The notes under the pieces are model-generated. The model was not told the DNA's origin and made no database searches. It saw only the letters and a list, made by a program, of their open reading frames with translations. This document shows positions 25,904 to 35,102 of a stretch of DNA of 64,000 nt, one piece after another; position 1 is the first letter of the stretch, and each line of letters opens with the position of its first letter. This DNA is from Paracoccaceae bacterium (GTDB lineage: Bacteria > Pseudomonadota > Alphaproteobacteria > Rhodobacterales > Rhodobacteraceae): NCBI GenBank assembly GCA_002708925.1, contig PAPN01000039.1:1-64000 (forward strand). The letters are read 5' to 3'. Both the position numbers and the translations under genes were made by a program.

Positions 25904-27952
25904 ATGTTCAATAAGATCCTGATTGCAAACCGGGGCGAGATCGCCTGCCGGGTGATCAAGACCGCCCGGAAGATGGGTATCAAAACGGTAGCCATCTACT
26001 CGGACGCGGATAAGCAGGCGCTGCACGTGCAGATGGCCGATGAGGCCGTGCATATCGGCCCGCCCCCCGCCAACCAGTCCTATATCGTCATCGACAAGCT
26101 GATGGACGCGATCAAGCAATCGGGCGCTCAGGCCGTGCACCCTGGCTATGGCTTCCTGTCCGAGAACGCGAAATTCGCCGAGGCGCTGGAAGACGCGGGC
26201 GTTGCCTTTGTCGGCCCGCCCAAGGGCGCAATCGTGTCGATGGGCGATAAGATCACCTCGAAGAAGATCGCCCAAGAGGCCAAGGTTTCCACCGTGCCCG
26301 GCTATATGGGCCTGATCGAGGACGCCGAAGAGGCCGTCAAAATCTCGAACGAGATCGGCTATCCGGTGATGATCAAAGCCTCGGCCGGCGGCGGCGGTAA
26401 GGGGATGCGGATCGCCTGGAACGATGAGGAATGCCGCGAGGGCTTCCAGTCGTCGAAAAACGAGGCGGCGAACTCGTTCGGCGATGACCGGATTTTCATC
26501 GAGAAATTCGTCACCCAGCCCCGTCACATCGAAATTCAGGTTCTGTGCGACGCGCATGGCAACGGGATTTACCTGGGCGAGCGGGAATGCTCGATCCAGC
26601 GCCGCAACCAGAAGGTCGTCGAAGAGGCCCCCAGCCCCTTCCTGGACCCCGAAACCCGCAAGGCGATGGGCGAACAGGCTGTCGCTCTGGCGCAGGCCGT
26701 GGGCTACACCAGCGCGGGCACCGTGGAATTCATCGTCGATGGCGATAAAAACTTCTACTTCCTGGAAATGAACACGCGTTTGCAGGTGGAACACCCCGTG
26801 ACCGAGCTGATCACCGGCGTTGACCTGGTGGAACAGATGATCCGCGTCGCCAATGGCGAGCCGCTGAGCATCACCCAGGACGATGTGCAGCTGAACGGCT
26901 GGGCGATTGAAAACCGCGTTTACGCCGAAGATCCTTACCGGAACTTCCTGCCCTCGATCGGCCGTCTGACGCGCTATCGTCCGCCGGCCGAGGTGGCCGC
27001 GGGCCCGATGCAGATCAACGGCAAATGGGCCGATGACGCCACCGAAGGCGCCACCGCCGTGCGCAACGATACCGGCGTCTATGAAGGCGGCGAGATCAGC
27101 ATGTATTACGACCCGATGATCGCCAAGCTGTGTACCTGGGCGCCCACGCGCGATCAGGCCATCGAGGCCATGCGCAACGCGCTGGACGGGTTCGAGCTGG
27201 AAGGGATCGGTCACAACCTGCCCTTCGTCAGCGCCGTGATGGACCATCCGAAATTCATCAGCGGTGACATGACGACGGCCTTCATCGCCGAAGAATACCC
27301 CGAAGGGTTCGAAGGCGTGACCCTGCCCGAGGACACTCTGCGCAAGATCGCCGCCTCGGCTGCGGCCATGCACCGCGTCGCGGAAATCCGCCGCACCCGC
27401 GTGTCGGGCCGGATGGACAACCACGAACGCCGCGTGGGCACCGAATGGGTGGTGAACCTGCAAGATCAGGACTTCGCCGTGTCGATTGATGCCGATCACG
27501 ATGGCTCGACCGTGACCTTCGAGGACGGCAGCGCGCTGCGTGTGTCCAGCGACTGGACGCCGGGCGACACCCTGGCCAAGATCGCCCTGGGCGACGATGA
27601 CGGTCTGGTGCTGAAAGTCGGCAAGATCACCCAAGGCTTCCGCATCCGCAGCCGTGGTGCCGATCTGAAGGTGCGCGTGCGCAGCCCGCGTCAGGCCGAA
27701 CTGGCCCAGCTGATGCCGGAAAAACTGCCGCCCGATACCTCGAAAATGCTGCTGTGCCCGATGCCGGGTCTGGTGGTGAAAATCGACGTCGAAGTCGGCG
27801 ACGAGGTTCAGGAAGGCCAGGCGCTGTGCACCATCGAGGCGATGAAGATGGAAAACATCCTGCGCGCCGAGAAGAAGGGCATCGTCTCCAAGATCAACGC
27901 GGGCGCGGGCGATAGCCTGGCCGTTGACGAAGTGATCATGGAGTTCGAATAA
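25904..27952 (+). CDS. pccA: Propionyl-CoA carboxylase, alpha (biotin carboxylase/carrier) subunit
   Basis: This 682-residue protein has a biotin carboxylase domain (about 1-447: MFNKILIANRGEIACRVI; ATP-grasp loop KASAGGGGKGM), a BT linker domain that binds PccB, and a C-terminal biotinyl domain with EAMKMENIL where Lys648 carries biotin. It carboxylates biotin with bicarbonate and ATP and hands the carboxyl group to PccB. The start is fixed by the conserved MFNKILIANRG; an upstream extension would read through the terminator. It is followed three bases later by a lipoprotein gene. Confidence 0.96.
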   Translation: MFNKILIANRGEIACRVIKTARKMGIKTVAIYSDADKQALHVQMADEAVHIGPPPANQSYIVIDKLMDAIKQSGAQAVHPGYGFLSENAKFAEALEDAGVAFVGPPKGAIVSMGDKITSKKIAQEAKVSTVPGYMGLIEDAEEAVKISNEIGYPVMIKASAGGGGKGMRIAWNDEECREGFQSSKNEAANSFGDDRIFIEKFVTQPRHIEIQVLCDAHGNGIYLGERECSIQRRNQKVVEEAPSPFLDPETRKAMGEQAVALAQAVGYTSAGTVEFIVDGDKNFYFLEMNTRLQVEHPVTELITGVDLVEQMIRVANGEPLSITQDDVQLNGWAIENRVYAEDPYRNFLPSIGRLTRYRPPAEVAAGPMQINGKWADDATEGATAVRNDTGVYEGGEISMYYDPMIAKLCTWAPTRDQAIEAMRNALDGFELEGIGHNLPFVSAVMDHPKFISGDMTTAFIAEEYPEGFEGVTLPEDTLRKIAASAAAMHRVAEIRRTRVSGRMDNHERRVGTEWVVNLQDQDFAVSIDADHDGSTVTFEDGSALRVSSDWTPGDTLAKIALGDDDGLVLKVGKITQGFRIRSRGADLKVRVRSPRQAELAQLMPEKLPPDTSKMLLCPMPGLVVKIDVEVGDEVQEGQALCTIEAMKMENILRAEKKGIVSKINAGAGDSLAVDEVIMEFE

Positions 27953-27955
27953 CCC

Positions 27956-28474
27956 ATGGCCATGGCGCAGCTTTTTTCCAAGCCCGTGCTGGCCGGAGCG
28001 ATTGCTCTGGCCACGCTGGCAGGCTGCGCCATGGATGAAGAATCGCAGGTGCGTGCGCAGGTCGATGAATGGGTCGATATTGGCAAGACGCTGTATTTCG
28101 ATTCACAGATGACCTGCACGGCGGGGGTGTTTGCGCTGGTCTCGGATCAGGTGAAATCCGCCGCGCCCCATGCCGTCACCATCCGCGAGGGCCTGACCCT
28201 GATCCGGCAGCGCGGTGTGGCCAAGTTTCAGGATCCGGGGCTTAGCCCTTCTGATATTTCGGCACAGATCAATTCTCAGGATATTGCGATCGGGAACGGG
28301 GTTCTGTCCTCGGGTCTGGATGCGCGCGAGTGCCTGACAGAGGCATGGCGTGCGGATTTTGTTGCCGCCTTGCAGGCCAGGGGCGCTGTGCTGATCTACC
28401 GCCGCGCGGGCAATGCGCTGGCGATCATCGACCAGACCAACCGGCAGGTGTTCTTTGCGCGGGGGGATGTGTGA
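27956..28474 (+). CDS. Lipoprotein of unknown function downstream of pccA
   Basis: The 172-residue precursor has a signal peptide ending LAGC (lipobox, Cys near 24) and a mature domain with QVRAQVDEWVDIGKTLYFDSQ and two further cysteines (MTCTAG, ARECLTEAW) that could form a disulfide. I do not recognise the family. It starts three bases after the pccA stop (ATG at 27956 or 27962), so it is probably co-expressed with pccA. It should sit on the periplasmic face of a membrane. Confidence 0.7.
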   Translation: MAMAQLFSKPVLAGAIALATLAGCAMDEESQVRAQVDEWVDIGKTLYFDSQMTCTAGVFALVSDQVKSAAPHAVTIREGLTLIRQRGVAKFQDPGLSPSDISAQINSQDIAIGNGVLSSGLDARECLTEAWRADFVAALQARGAVLIYRRAGNALAIIDQTNRQVFFARGDV

Positions 28475-28487
28475 TGGGCGCGGTGGC

Positions 28488-28916
28488 TCAATCCCCAATC
28501 CGATCGCGGATTTCCTGTTGGCGCAGGGGCTGTTTGTCAATCGTGCGGGTGATTTCCCGCACGTGCCAGGGCAGCGGTTTGCGCAAGATAACCGAGCCGT
28601 CCTTGGCCAGCACCACCAGCGCAAAGCCACGCGGGCGCAGTTTCTGGCGCAGGGCCGATTTCGCGGCCGGGTCCGCATCCGTCAGAATGACGACATCGCG
28701 GGTTTCCAGCGCGGGCAGATCCTGGGCCAGGAAATCCAGCTGGTCCTGGAACCGGGGGTCTGCGGGGTTATCGGCAAAGACCACGATGGGCCGGTTTTTC
28801 CATAAAAATTCGCTCAAATCCGCCTGGGTTCCGTCCATTGGGCCGATCTCGGGCGTCTGTGCCCCGACGGGCAGGGCAAGAAATGCAGTCAGAACAAAGA
28901 CTAATGCGTTTTTCAT
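28488..28916 (-). CDS. Exported DUF4174 protein
   Basis: This 142-residue precursor has a signal peptide (KNALVFVLTAFLALPVGAQ) and the DUF4174 pattern LSEFLWKNRPIVVFADNPAD, RDVVILTDADP, LAKDGSVILRKPLPW. The fold resembles thioredoxin-like proteins but lacks a CxxC motif. AGGAGG lies five bases before the ATG at 28916. A much longer leftward frame (to 30089) merely runs through it. It is convergent with the lipoprotein after pccA. Confidence 0.75.
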   Translation of the reverse strand: MKNALVFVLTAFLALPVGAQTPEIGPMDGTQADLSEFLWKNRPIVVFADNPADPRFQDQLDFLAQDLPALETRDVVILTDADPAAKSALRQKLRPRGFALVVLAKDGSVILRKPLPWHVREITRTIDKQPLRQQEIRDRIGD

Positions 28917-29000
28917 GGGGCCTCCTGTTCTGACAGATATAGGCGCTTTGGGCGCGATTGCGACAGTCAAAATTAAGTCATTGCAAACCGGAGCCGTGTC

Positions 29001-29990
29001 ATGATGGCCGCTGCTCTGAATTCGCAGCCCATGGGGGCTGCCCTGTTTGCAAAGGCTCGCCGGGCGTTGGACATCGTATTGCATATCGGGGCCCATCGGA
29101 CGGCCACAACCAGCCTGCAACGGCTGGCGCGCGATCATGTGGCGGGGCTGGCCGGTCAGGGCGTGACGTTCTGGGGCCCGCAGGTGACGCGGCCCAATCT
29201 GCTGCCTGGTGTGCAGCCGGGCCGGGGGCGCAGCGCCGCCATGACCCGGCGGGCGGCCGGGCGGCTGCGGCTGAAATGCGCGCAGGCCGGGCTGGGCGGC
29301 ACGCAGGTGCTGATCCTCAGCGATGAAAACATGCTGGGCACACCGCAGGGCAATCTGACGGCCCAGGCGCTTTATCCCGCAGCAGGAGAGCGGCTGGCCA
29401 GGATCAGCGCGGCCCTGCGCGGACAGGTGCGCCGCGTGGTTCTGTCCGTGCGCGGGCAAGAGGCCTACTGGTCCTCGGTGCTGGCGATGATGGTGGCGCG
29501 GGGCCATAATGTGCCTCGCGCGCGGGTGCTTCAGGCTCTGGCCGATGCGCGCCGGGGCTGGCGCGATGTGGTGACGGATGTGGCCTGCGCTGTCCCCGAG
29601 GCCGAGCTGATCATACTGCCTCATGAAAGCACCGCCGGGCTGCCCGAGTGGCGGCTTCAGGTGATGGCGGGGCGCCCGCTGCCTGTCTCCGCCGGGCGCA
29701 TTTGGGCGCATCGCGCCCCCGATCTGACAGCGCTGCGCCGCCATCTGGCCGCGCGCGGCCAAAACCCCGCGATCCTGCCGATGGGCGAGGGCCGCTGGAC
29801 CCCCTTCACCGCCGGGCAGTCTGCTGCCTTGCGCGAAACCTATGCCGATGATTTGCACTGGATGACAGCCGGTGCCGATGGTCTGGCGCAATTGAAAACC
29901 TGGACGGCACCGGGCAAGACGGGACAAACCCCGCATTCCGGCACCAAGACAAGAGGACATGACCATGAGCAACAAGGACGAATGGCGTAA
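29001..29990 (+). CDS. Sulfotransferase-like P-loop protein
   Basis: The 329-residue protein has near its N-terminus [19 protein letters not shown], which matches the PAPS 5'-phosphosulfate loop of bacterial sulfotransferase-like proteins (usual form LHIGxxKTGTTSLQ). Later signatures are weak ([26 protein letters not shown]). The substrate is unknown. Two ATGs (29001, 29004) are possible starts. Its 3' end overlaps the mutase gene by 26 bases in another frame, so the two are likely co-transcribed. A capsule or cell-surface role would be usual for the family, which makes its position beside a mutase odd. Confidence 0.65.
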   Translation: MMAAALNSQPMGAALFAKARRALDIVLHIGAHRTATTSLQRLARDHVAGLAGQGVTFWGPQVTRPNLLPGVQPGRGRSAAMTRRAAGRLRLKCAQAGLGGTQVLILSDENMLGTPQGNLTAQALYPAAGERLARISAALRGQVRRVVLSVRGQEAYWSSVLAMMVARGHNVPRARVLQALADARRGWRDVVTDVACAVPEAELIILPHESTAGLPEWRLQVMAGRPLPVSAGRIWAHRAPDLTALRRHLAARGQNPAILPMGEGRWTPFTAGQSAALRETYADDLHWMTAGADGLAQLKTWTAPGKTGQTPHSGTKTRGHDHEQQGRMA

Positions 29991-32091
29991 GCTGGCCGAA
30001 AAAGAGCTGCGCGGCCGGCCGCTGGACGATCTGACCTGGGACACGCTGGAGGGCATCCCGGTCCAGCCGCTGTACACGGCCGAGGACACCGCCGAGCTGC
30101 CTCATATGGGCGGGCTGCCGGGCTTTGGCCCCTTCACGCGCGGGGTGAAGGCCACGATGTATGCGGGCCGTCCCTGGACGATCCGCCAATATGCCGGTTT
30201 CTCGACCGCCGAGGAATCCAACGCGTTCTACCGCCGCAACCTTGCCGCCGGTCAGCAGGGGGTTTCGGTGGCTTTCGATCTGGCCACGCACCGCGGCTAT
30301 GACAGCGATCACCCGCGCGTTGTGGGCGATGTCGGTAAGGCCGGTGTGGCGATTGACAGCGTTGAGGACATGAAGGTTCTGTTCGACGGCATCCCGCTGG
30401 ACAAGGTCTCGGTTTCGATGACAATGAACGGCGCGGTGATCCCGATCTTGGCGAATTTCATCGTCACCGGCGAAGAGCAGGGCCACGATAAATCCCTGCT
30501 GGCGGGCACCATTCAGAATGACATTCTGAAGGAATTCATGGTGCGGAACACCTATATCTATCCGCCCGAACCCTCGATGCGGATCATCTCGGATATCATC
30601 GAATACACCTCGAACGAGATGCCGAAATTCAACTCGATCTCGATCTCGGGCTATCACATGCAAGAGGCCGGGGCGAACCTGGTGCAGGAACTGGCCTACA
30701 CGCTGGCCGATGGCCGCGAATATGTGCGCGCCGCGATGGATGCGGGCATGGATGTGGATAAATTCGCGGGCCGTCTGTCGTTCTTCTTTGCGATCGGCAT
30801 GAATTTCTTCATGGAGGCCGCCAAGCTGCGTGCCGCGCGTCTGTTGTGGCACCGCGTGATGACGGAATTCGGGGCGAAAAACGACCGCTCGAAAATGCTG
30901 CGGACGCATTGCCAGACTTCGGGCGTCAGCTTGCAGGAACAGGATCCTTATAACAACGTGATCCGCACGGCCTATGAGGCGATGTCGGCGGTTCTGGGCG
31001 GCACGCAGTCGCTGCATACCAACGCTCTGGACGAAGCGATCGCGCTGCCCACCGATTTCAGCGCCCGTATCGCGCGGAACACTCAGCTGATCCTGCAAGA
31101 AGAAACCGGCGTGACCAACGTGGTCGATCCGCTGGCGGGCTCTTATTACGTCGAAAGCCTGACGGCGGAACTGGCGGAAAAAGCCTGGGCCCTGATGCAG
31201 GAAGTCGAGGAAATGGGCGGCATGACCAAAGCCGTGGCCAGCGGGATGCCGAAACTGCGGATCGAGGAATCAGCCGCCAAACGTCAGGCGATGATCGACC
31301 GCGGCGAAGAGGTGATCGTCGGCGTCAACAAGTACCGCAAGGACAAGGAAGACCCGATCGACATTCTGGAGGTCGATAACCAGAAGGTGCGCATCAGTCA
31401 GATCGAACGTCTGGAAAAAATGCGCGCAACGCGTGACGAGGCAGCCTGCACGGCCGCCCTGGCCGAGCTGACCCGTCGCGCCAAAGAGGGAGGCAACCTG
31501 CTGGAGGCCGCTGTGGAGGCAGCGCGCGCTCGGGCATCCGTCGGGGAAATCAGCATGGCAATGGAAGAAGAATTCGGCCGTCACCGCGCCGAAGTGAAGA
31601 CATTGGCCGGCGTCTATGGCGCCGCGTATGAAGGGGACGAAGGCTTTGCCGCGATCCAGTCGGACGTGGACGCATTCGCCGAAAAAGAAGGCCGCCGCCC
31701 GCGTATGCTGGTGGTGAAAATGGGCCAGGACGGGCATGACCGTGGGGCTAAAGTGATCGCGACTGCCTTTGCCGACATCGGCTTTGATGTTGACGTTGGC
31801 CCGCTGTTCCAAACCCCGGATGAGGCCGCGCAGGACGCCGTGGACAATGACGTGCATGTGGTGGGCATCAGCAGCCAGGCGGCGGGGCATAAGACTCTGG
31901 CGCCTCAGCTGATCGAAGCGCTGAAAAACAAGGACGCCAGCGACATCATCGTCATTTGCGGCGGTGTGATCCCGCAACAGGATTATGAGTTCCTGCAAAA
32001 TGCGGGTGTGAAGGCGATTTTCGGCCCCGGCACCAACATTCCCGAGGCCGCGCGCGATATCCTGCGCCTGATCGGTGAGGCCCGCGCCTGA
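29965..32091 (+). CDS. Methylmalonyl-CoA mutase, single-chain adenosylcobalamin type
   Basis: This 708-residue mutase has an N-terminal TIM-barrel substrate domain ([35 protein letters not shown]) and a C-terminal cobalamin domain with [11 protein letters not shown], in which His591 is the lower axial ligand. It interconverts (R)-methylmalonyl-CoA and succinyl-CoA, completing propionyl-CoA assimilation with PccAB; an epimerase is also needed and is not in this window. The ATG at 29965 is preferred to 29959 because AAGAGG then sits eight bases upstream. A strong terminator follows. Confidence 0.96.
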   Translation: MSNKDEWRKLAEKELRGRPLDDLTWDTLEGIPVQPLYTAEDTAELPHMGGLPGFGPFTRGVKATMYAGRPWTIRQYAGFSTAEESNAFYRRNLAAGQQGVSVAFDLATHRGYDSDHPRVVGDVGKAGVAIDSVEDMKVLFDGIPLDKVSVSMTMNGAVIPILANFIVTGEEQGHDKSLLAGTIQNDILKEFMVRNTYIYPPEPSMRIISDIIEYTSNEMPKFNSISISGYHMQEAGANLVQELAYTLADGREYVRAAMDAGMDVDKFAGRLSFFFAIGMNFFMEAAKLRAARLLWHRVMTEFGAKNDRSKMLRTHCQTSGVSLQEQDPYNNVIRTAYEAMSAVLGGTQSLHTNALDEAIALPTDFSARIARNTQLILQEETGVTNVVDPLAGSYYVESLTAELAEKAWALMQEVEEMGGMTKAVASGMPKLRIEESAAKRQAMIDRGEEVIVGVNKYRKDKEDPIDILEVDNQKVRISQIERLEKMRATRDEAACTAALAELTRRAKEGGNLLEAAVEAARARASVGEISMAMEEEFGRHRAEVKTLAGVYGAAYEGDEGFAAIQSDVDAFAEKEGRRPRMLVVKMGQDGHDRGAKVIATAFADIGFDVDVGPLFQTPDEAAQDAVDNDVHVVGISSQAAGHKTLAPQLIEALKNKDASDIIVICGGVIPQQDYEFLQNAGVKAIFGPGTNIPEAARDILRLIGEARA

Positions 32092-32128
32092 TCTGGCGCA
32101 GGTTTCGCCAAGCGTCAGGCTGAAAAAG

Positions 32129-32160
32129 AACCGGGGGCCAATCGGCCCCCGGTTTTATTA
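32129..32160 (+). terminator. Rho-independent terminator after methylmalonyl-CoA mutase
   Basis: AACCGGGGGCC and GGCCCCCGGTT pair perfectly around AATC, followed by TTATTA. It lies 37 bases after the stop. Confidence 0.9.
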
Positions 32161-32195
32161 TGCAAAGGGGCTGGACGCCCCGGATCATTCCGCCA

Positions 32196-32843
32196 TCAGT
32201 TCCGCGGCGGAAAGGTGCCGTAAAGCGCGATGCAGACACTCATGGCCAGATAGGGGTCACGGATGCTGAAAGCCTGATTGCCCCCGGTGTGCTCAATCAT
32301 ACGCGGGTCCATCTGCACATTCGGGGCCTGATCTGCGTAGATCATGATGTCCTCGGCCGGGTTGGTCGGGTCATTATAGCTGGGGCTGCCCAGGAAATCG
32401 TTCCCCGGTCCCAGGCGGTCAGCGTACCCATTCACCCCGTTGTTGGCGTTCACCATGTGATTGTGCGAGGGCATCTCGGCAACGCTCATGATGTGCGTTT
32501 CCGCGCCGCCACGTTCGCCGATGGCGTTAGGGTACAGTCCGGGGCCTGGGCCATCGTTGATGATTGTGCGGCCGCGCAGATCGGGCAGGGCAAATGTGGT
32601 GCGCCCGTCACCGCCATAGATCGTGCCCAGCAGTGAAAACAGTGCGTTATACTGAGAAATCGGCAGCAACTGGCCATCCGCCGGGGCCCATCCACGTGGG
32701 CAGAAGTTAAAGCCGAAAATCCCGACCTGGCCCAGAAATGGTTCCGCTTGGGCCTGTGCCGATTGCGGCGCGCTGGTCAGTGCAGCGCTTAGCACCAGGG
32801 CCGATACGGCCAGTTTCGAAGTGAGTTTTTTAACAAATGACAT
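32196..32843 (-). CDS. Exported phage tail-collar (microcystin-dependent-type) protein
   Basis: This 215-residue precursor has a signal peptide (about 1-32, SAALTSAPQSAQAQA) followed by the tail-collar pattern FLGQVGIFGFNFCPRGWAPA, LPISQYNALFSLLGTIYGGD, GRTTFALPDLRGR. The C-terminus contains EMPSHNHMV. Such domains occur in phage tail fibres and in free-standing Mdp-like proteins; no other phage gene is nearby. The Sec signal implies a periplasmic or surface location. GGGGG lies upstream of the ATG, and the 150-base leader is much more A/T-rich than its surroundings. Confidence 0.8.
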   Translation of the reverse strand: MSFVKKLTSKLAVSALVLSAALTSAPQSAQAQAEPFLGQVGIFGFNFCPRGWAPADGQLLPISQYNALFSLLGTIYGGDGRTTFALPDLRGRTIINDGPGPGLYPNAIGERGGAETHIMSVAEMPSHNHMVNANNGVNGYADRLGPGNDFLGSPSYNDPTNPAEDIMIYADQAPNVQMDPRMIEHTGGNQAFSIRDPYLAMSVCIALYGTFPPRN

Positions 32844-32992
32844 GTGCGTTTCCCCCTTTTAAGGTCATTAAAACAAAGCAGTTTTGTTCTTGCTGAAAAG
32901 TCTTGTTTACGGTGAAAAACAGAACCGCTTAATTTTATGAAAACACGTAAACATATGAGAAGGCCTGTGTCTACTCTACCTTTGGGGGATGA

Positions 32993-33502
32993 ATGTCGAA
33001 ACGGGGCAAAATCGTGATCGGAATGCTGGCCGGGGCCCTCTGGGCCGGGGGGGTGTTATTGATCGGAGCGGAGCTGGACCTGCCGGTTTTTACCCTGGTG
33101 CCGACGGTGCTGGGCGCGTTTTTGGCGCCGGGGCTGATCATGCTGCTGATGGTGGCGCGGCTGGCGCAGCGGCGCTTCTTTGAGGCCGGCGCGATGGATG
33201 GGGCGCGTTTCGCCCCCGGCTCTGGTGGCGAGATTGATCAGCGCGTGTTGCGCAACACATCCGAGCAACTGGTGCTGGCGCTGTGTATCTGGCCCGCCGC
33301 CGCGGTCCTTTTGCAGGGCGACGGGCCAGGTGTGATTGTGGCGCTGGGGCTGGGCTTTGCCCTGGCGCGGCTGGCCTTCTGGGCGGGGTATCACCTGTCC
33401 CCGCCGCTTAGGGCCTTTGGCTTTGCAGCCAGTTTTTACCCGACCGTTGCGGTTTCGGGCTGGGCGTTGCTGCGGCTGCTGGCCAGCCTTAGCGTGGCGT
33501 AA
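32993..33502 (+). CDS. MAPEG-family membrane protein
   Basis: This 169-residue protein has four to five membrane segments. The MAPEG signature region is DQRVLRNTSEQLVLAL (near residues 84-99). MAPEG proteins include glutathione-dependent membrane enzymes, but most bacterial members are uncharacterised. Its last 67 bases overlap the 3' end of nhaA on the other strand. The ATG at 32993 begins the first basic-hydrophobic helix; it lies in the A/T-rich leader shared with the divergent tail-collar gene. Confidence 0.7.
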   Translation: MSKRGKIVIGMLAGALWAGGVLLIGAELDLPVFTLVPTVLGAFLAPGLIMLLMVARLAQRRFFEAGAMDGARFAPGSGGEIDQRVLRNTSEQLVLALCIWPAAAVLLQGDGPGVIVALGLGFALARLAFWAGYHLSPPLRAFGFAASFYPTVAVSGWALLRLLASLSVA

Positions 33503-34623
33503 CCCAGGATCGCCGACAGAACCGAGCCCGACAGCACCCCCAGGCGGACCTCGTTCATCAGGGCCGGATCGGCAAAGCTTAGCCCGCCGATGAACAGCGA
33601 CATGGTGAACCCGATTCCGGCCAGACAGCTGATCCCGTAGATATGCAGCCAGTTGGCCCCCGCAGGCATCCGCGCGATACCGGATTTGACCATCAAAAAG
33701 GTCACGCCGAACACGCCCAACTGCTTGCCCACGATCAGACCCAGCGCAATGCCCAGCGGCAGGGGGGCGATCAGTTGATCCAGCGTCAGCCCGGCCAGAA
33801 CGACTCCGGCGTTAGCAAAGGCAAAGATCGGCACGATCAGATACAGCACATAGGGGGTCAGCCCGTGCTCAAGCGCGTGCAGCGGGGATTTGCCCCACTT
33901 ATCCTTCAGCGGAATGCAGAAGGCCGTGATCACCCCGGCCAGCGTTGCGTGAACGCCCGATTTCAGGACAAAGAACCACATGATCGTGCCCAACAGAATG
34001 GCAGGCGCAATCCGGTGCGCGCCCTTCAGGTTCAGCCAGATCAGCGCCGCCAGAGGGATCAGCGCCAGGTACAGATAGTCCACCTTCAGATCGGCCGTGT
34101 AGAACAGCGCGATGATCAGGATCGCGCCCAGATCGTCCAGAATGGCCAGCGTCAGCAGGAATACCTTCAACGATGTCGGCGCGCGCGAGCCCACCAGCGC
34201 CAGAATCCCCAGCGCAAAGGCAATATCGGTGGCCGCCGGAATGGCCCAGCCGCCGATTGTGGGGCTGCCCCAGTTGAACGCGGCGAAAATCACGGCGGGC
34301 ACGATCATCCCGCCCACCGCGGCCATGCCGGGCAGCAACACGTCGGCGGGCTTTTTCAGTTTGCCCTCCAGCATTTCGCGTTTCAGTTCCAGCCCGATCA
34401 GGAAGAAAAACACCGCCATCAGCCCGTCGTTGATCCACAGGATCAGCGGTTTTTCCAGGCCCTCTCCGTTCAGGGTGATCCGCAGATAGCTGCTGAGTGC
34501 GCCGTCATAGGCCGGTTGCAGAACCGAGTTGGCGACGATCATCGCCCCCACCGCCGATAACATCAAAAGGATGCCACCCGAGGCCTCGTGTCTGAAAAAT
34601 TTGTCGATTGCGCGTAGCAGCAT
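33436..34623 (-). CDS. nhaA: Na+/H+ antiporter NhaA
   Basis: This 395-residue, 12-helix antiporter has the NhaA signatures LMAVFFFLIGLELKREML, IPAATDIAFALGIL and the paired ion-binding aspartates in LAILDDLGAILII. It exchanges external protons for internal sodium to hold sodium and pH balance, fitting a salty habitat. The start MLLRAIDKFFRHEASGGILL is typical. The 3' end overlaps the convergent MAPEG gene by 67 bases, which includes the last two dozen codons of both. Confidence 0.95.
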   Translation of the reverse strand: MLLRAIDKFFRHEASGGILLMLSAVGAMIVANSVLQPAYDGALSSYLRITLNGEGLEKPLILWINDGLMAVFFFLIGLELKREMLEGKLKKPADVLLPGMAAVGGMIVPAVIFAAFNWGSPTIGGWAIPAATDIAFALGILALVGSRAPTSLKVFLLTLAILDDLGAILIIALFYTADLKVDYLYLALIPLAALIWLNLKGAHRIAPAILLGTIMWFFVLKSGVHATLAGVITAFCIPLKDKWGKSPLHALEHGLTPYVLYLIVPIFAFANAGVVLAGLTLDQLIAPLPLGIALGLIVGKQLGVFGVTFLMVKSGIARMPAGANWLHIYGISCLAGIGFTMSLFIGGLSFADPALMNEVRLGVLSGSVLSAILGYATLRLASSRSNAQPETATVG

Positions 34624-34715
34624 TGCCTTCCCCCTGTTTCATTGGATTATTGTCGTTGCATCTGGAGCGTTGGACCCCAGTTATCAATACCCAAAATTGG
34701 GGAAGTTGACCGAAA

Positions 34716-35102
34716 ATGTTGGAATTAGACCATTTGGCGGTTGCTGCCCGCACTCTGGACGAGGGGCGGGCCTATGTCGAACGGGCGCTGGGCCTTCGGG
34801 TGCAGCCGGGCGGGCGGCATGGGCGGTATGGCACGCATAACCTGTTGGCGGGGCTTGAGGACGGGCTGTATCTTGAGGTGATCGCGATTGATCCGCAGGC
34901 CGTGCGGCCCAGGGATCCGCGCTGGTTCCGGCTGGATGAATTCAGCGGCGCACCCTGCCTGCACAACTGGATTTGCCGGACCGGGGATATGGCGGCGCAT
35001 CTAAGCAAGGTTTTCACCGATACGCGGGTCGCGTTCATTCCGGCGCAGCAGCCGAAAATGACCGCGCGTTTCAACATCGACGGACAGGTGCGCTGGCTAT
35101 GA
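34716..35102 (+). CDS. VOC (glyoxalase-like) protein, apparently short
   Basis: This 128-residue protein opens LELDHLAVAARTLDEGRAYV with LEDGLYLEVIAIDP, matching the N-terminal half of the glyoxalase-like VOC family. Members I know of are about 200 residues. Here the frame stops at VRWL*, where the family normally continues into a second beta-alpha-beta-beta-beta module. The stop overlaps the start of the GNAT gene (ATGA). It may be a natural short form or a truncation that has fused into coupled translation with the next gene. Confidence 0.7.
   Translation: MLELDHLAVAARTLDEGRAYVERALGLRVQPGGRHGRYGTHNLLAGLEDGLYLEVIAIDPQAVRPRDPRWFRLDEFSGAPCLHNWICRTGDMAAHLSKVFTDTRVAFIPAQQPKMTARFNIDGQVRWL

Noticed and set aside
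25364-27634. A 756-residue open frame antisense to pccA (and a similar 763-residue frame antisense to pccB at 21960-24251)
   Set aside because: Long mirror frames are expected opposite strongly biased GC-rich genes; the sense frames are clear carboxylase subunits and the antisense products show no domain.
28488-30089. A 533-residue leftward frame
   Set aside because: Only its last 142 residues (from 28916) form a real protein with signal peptide and ribosome site; the rest is antisense to the sulfotransferase-like gene and the mutase start.
32196-32843. Tail-collar gene as evidence for a prophage
   Set aside because: Neighbours are ordinary metabolic and transport genes, there is no integrase, capsid or lysis gene, and the protein carries an export signal.
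32858-32872. TTAA-GGTCA-TTAA as a possible CtrA site upstream of the tail-collar gene
   Set aside because: CtrA sites need a seven-base spacer; this one has five.
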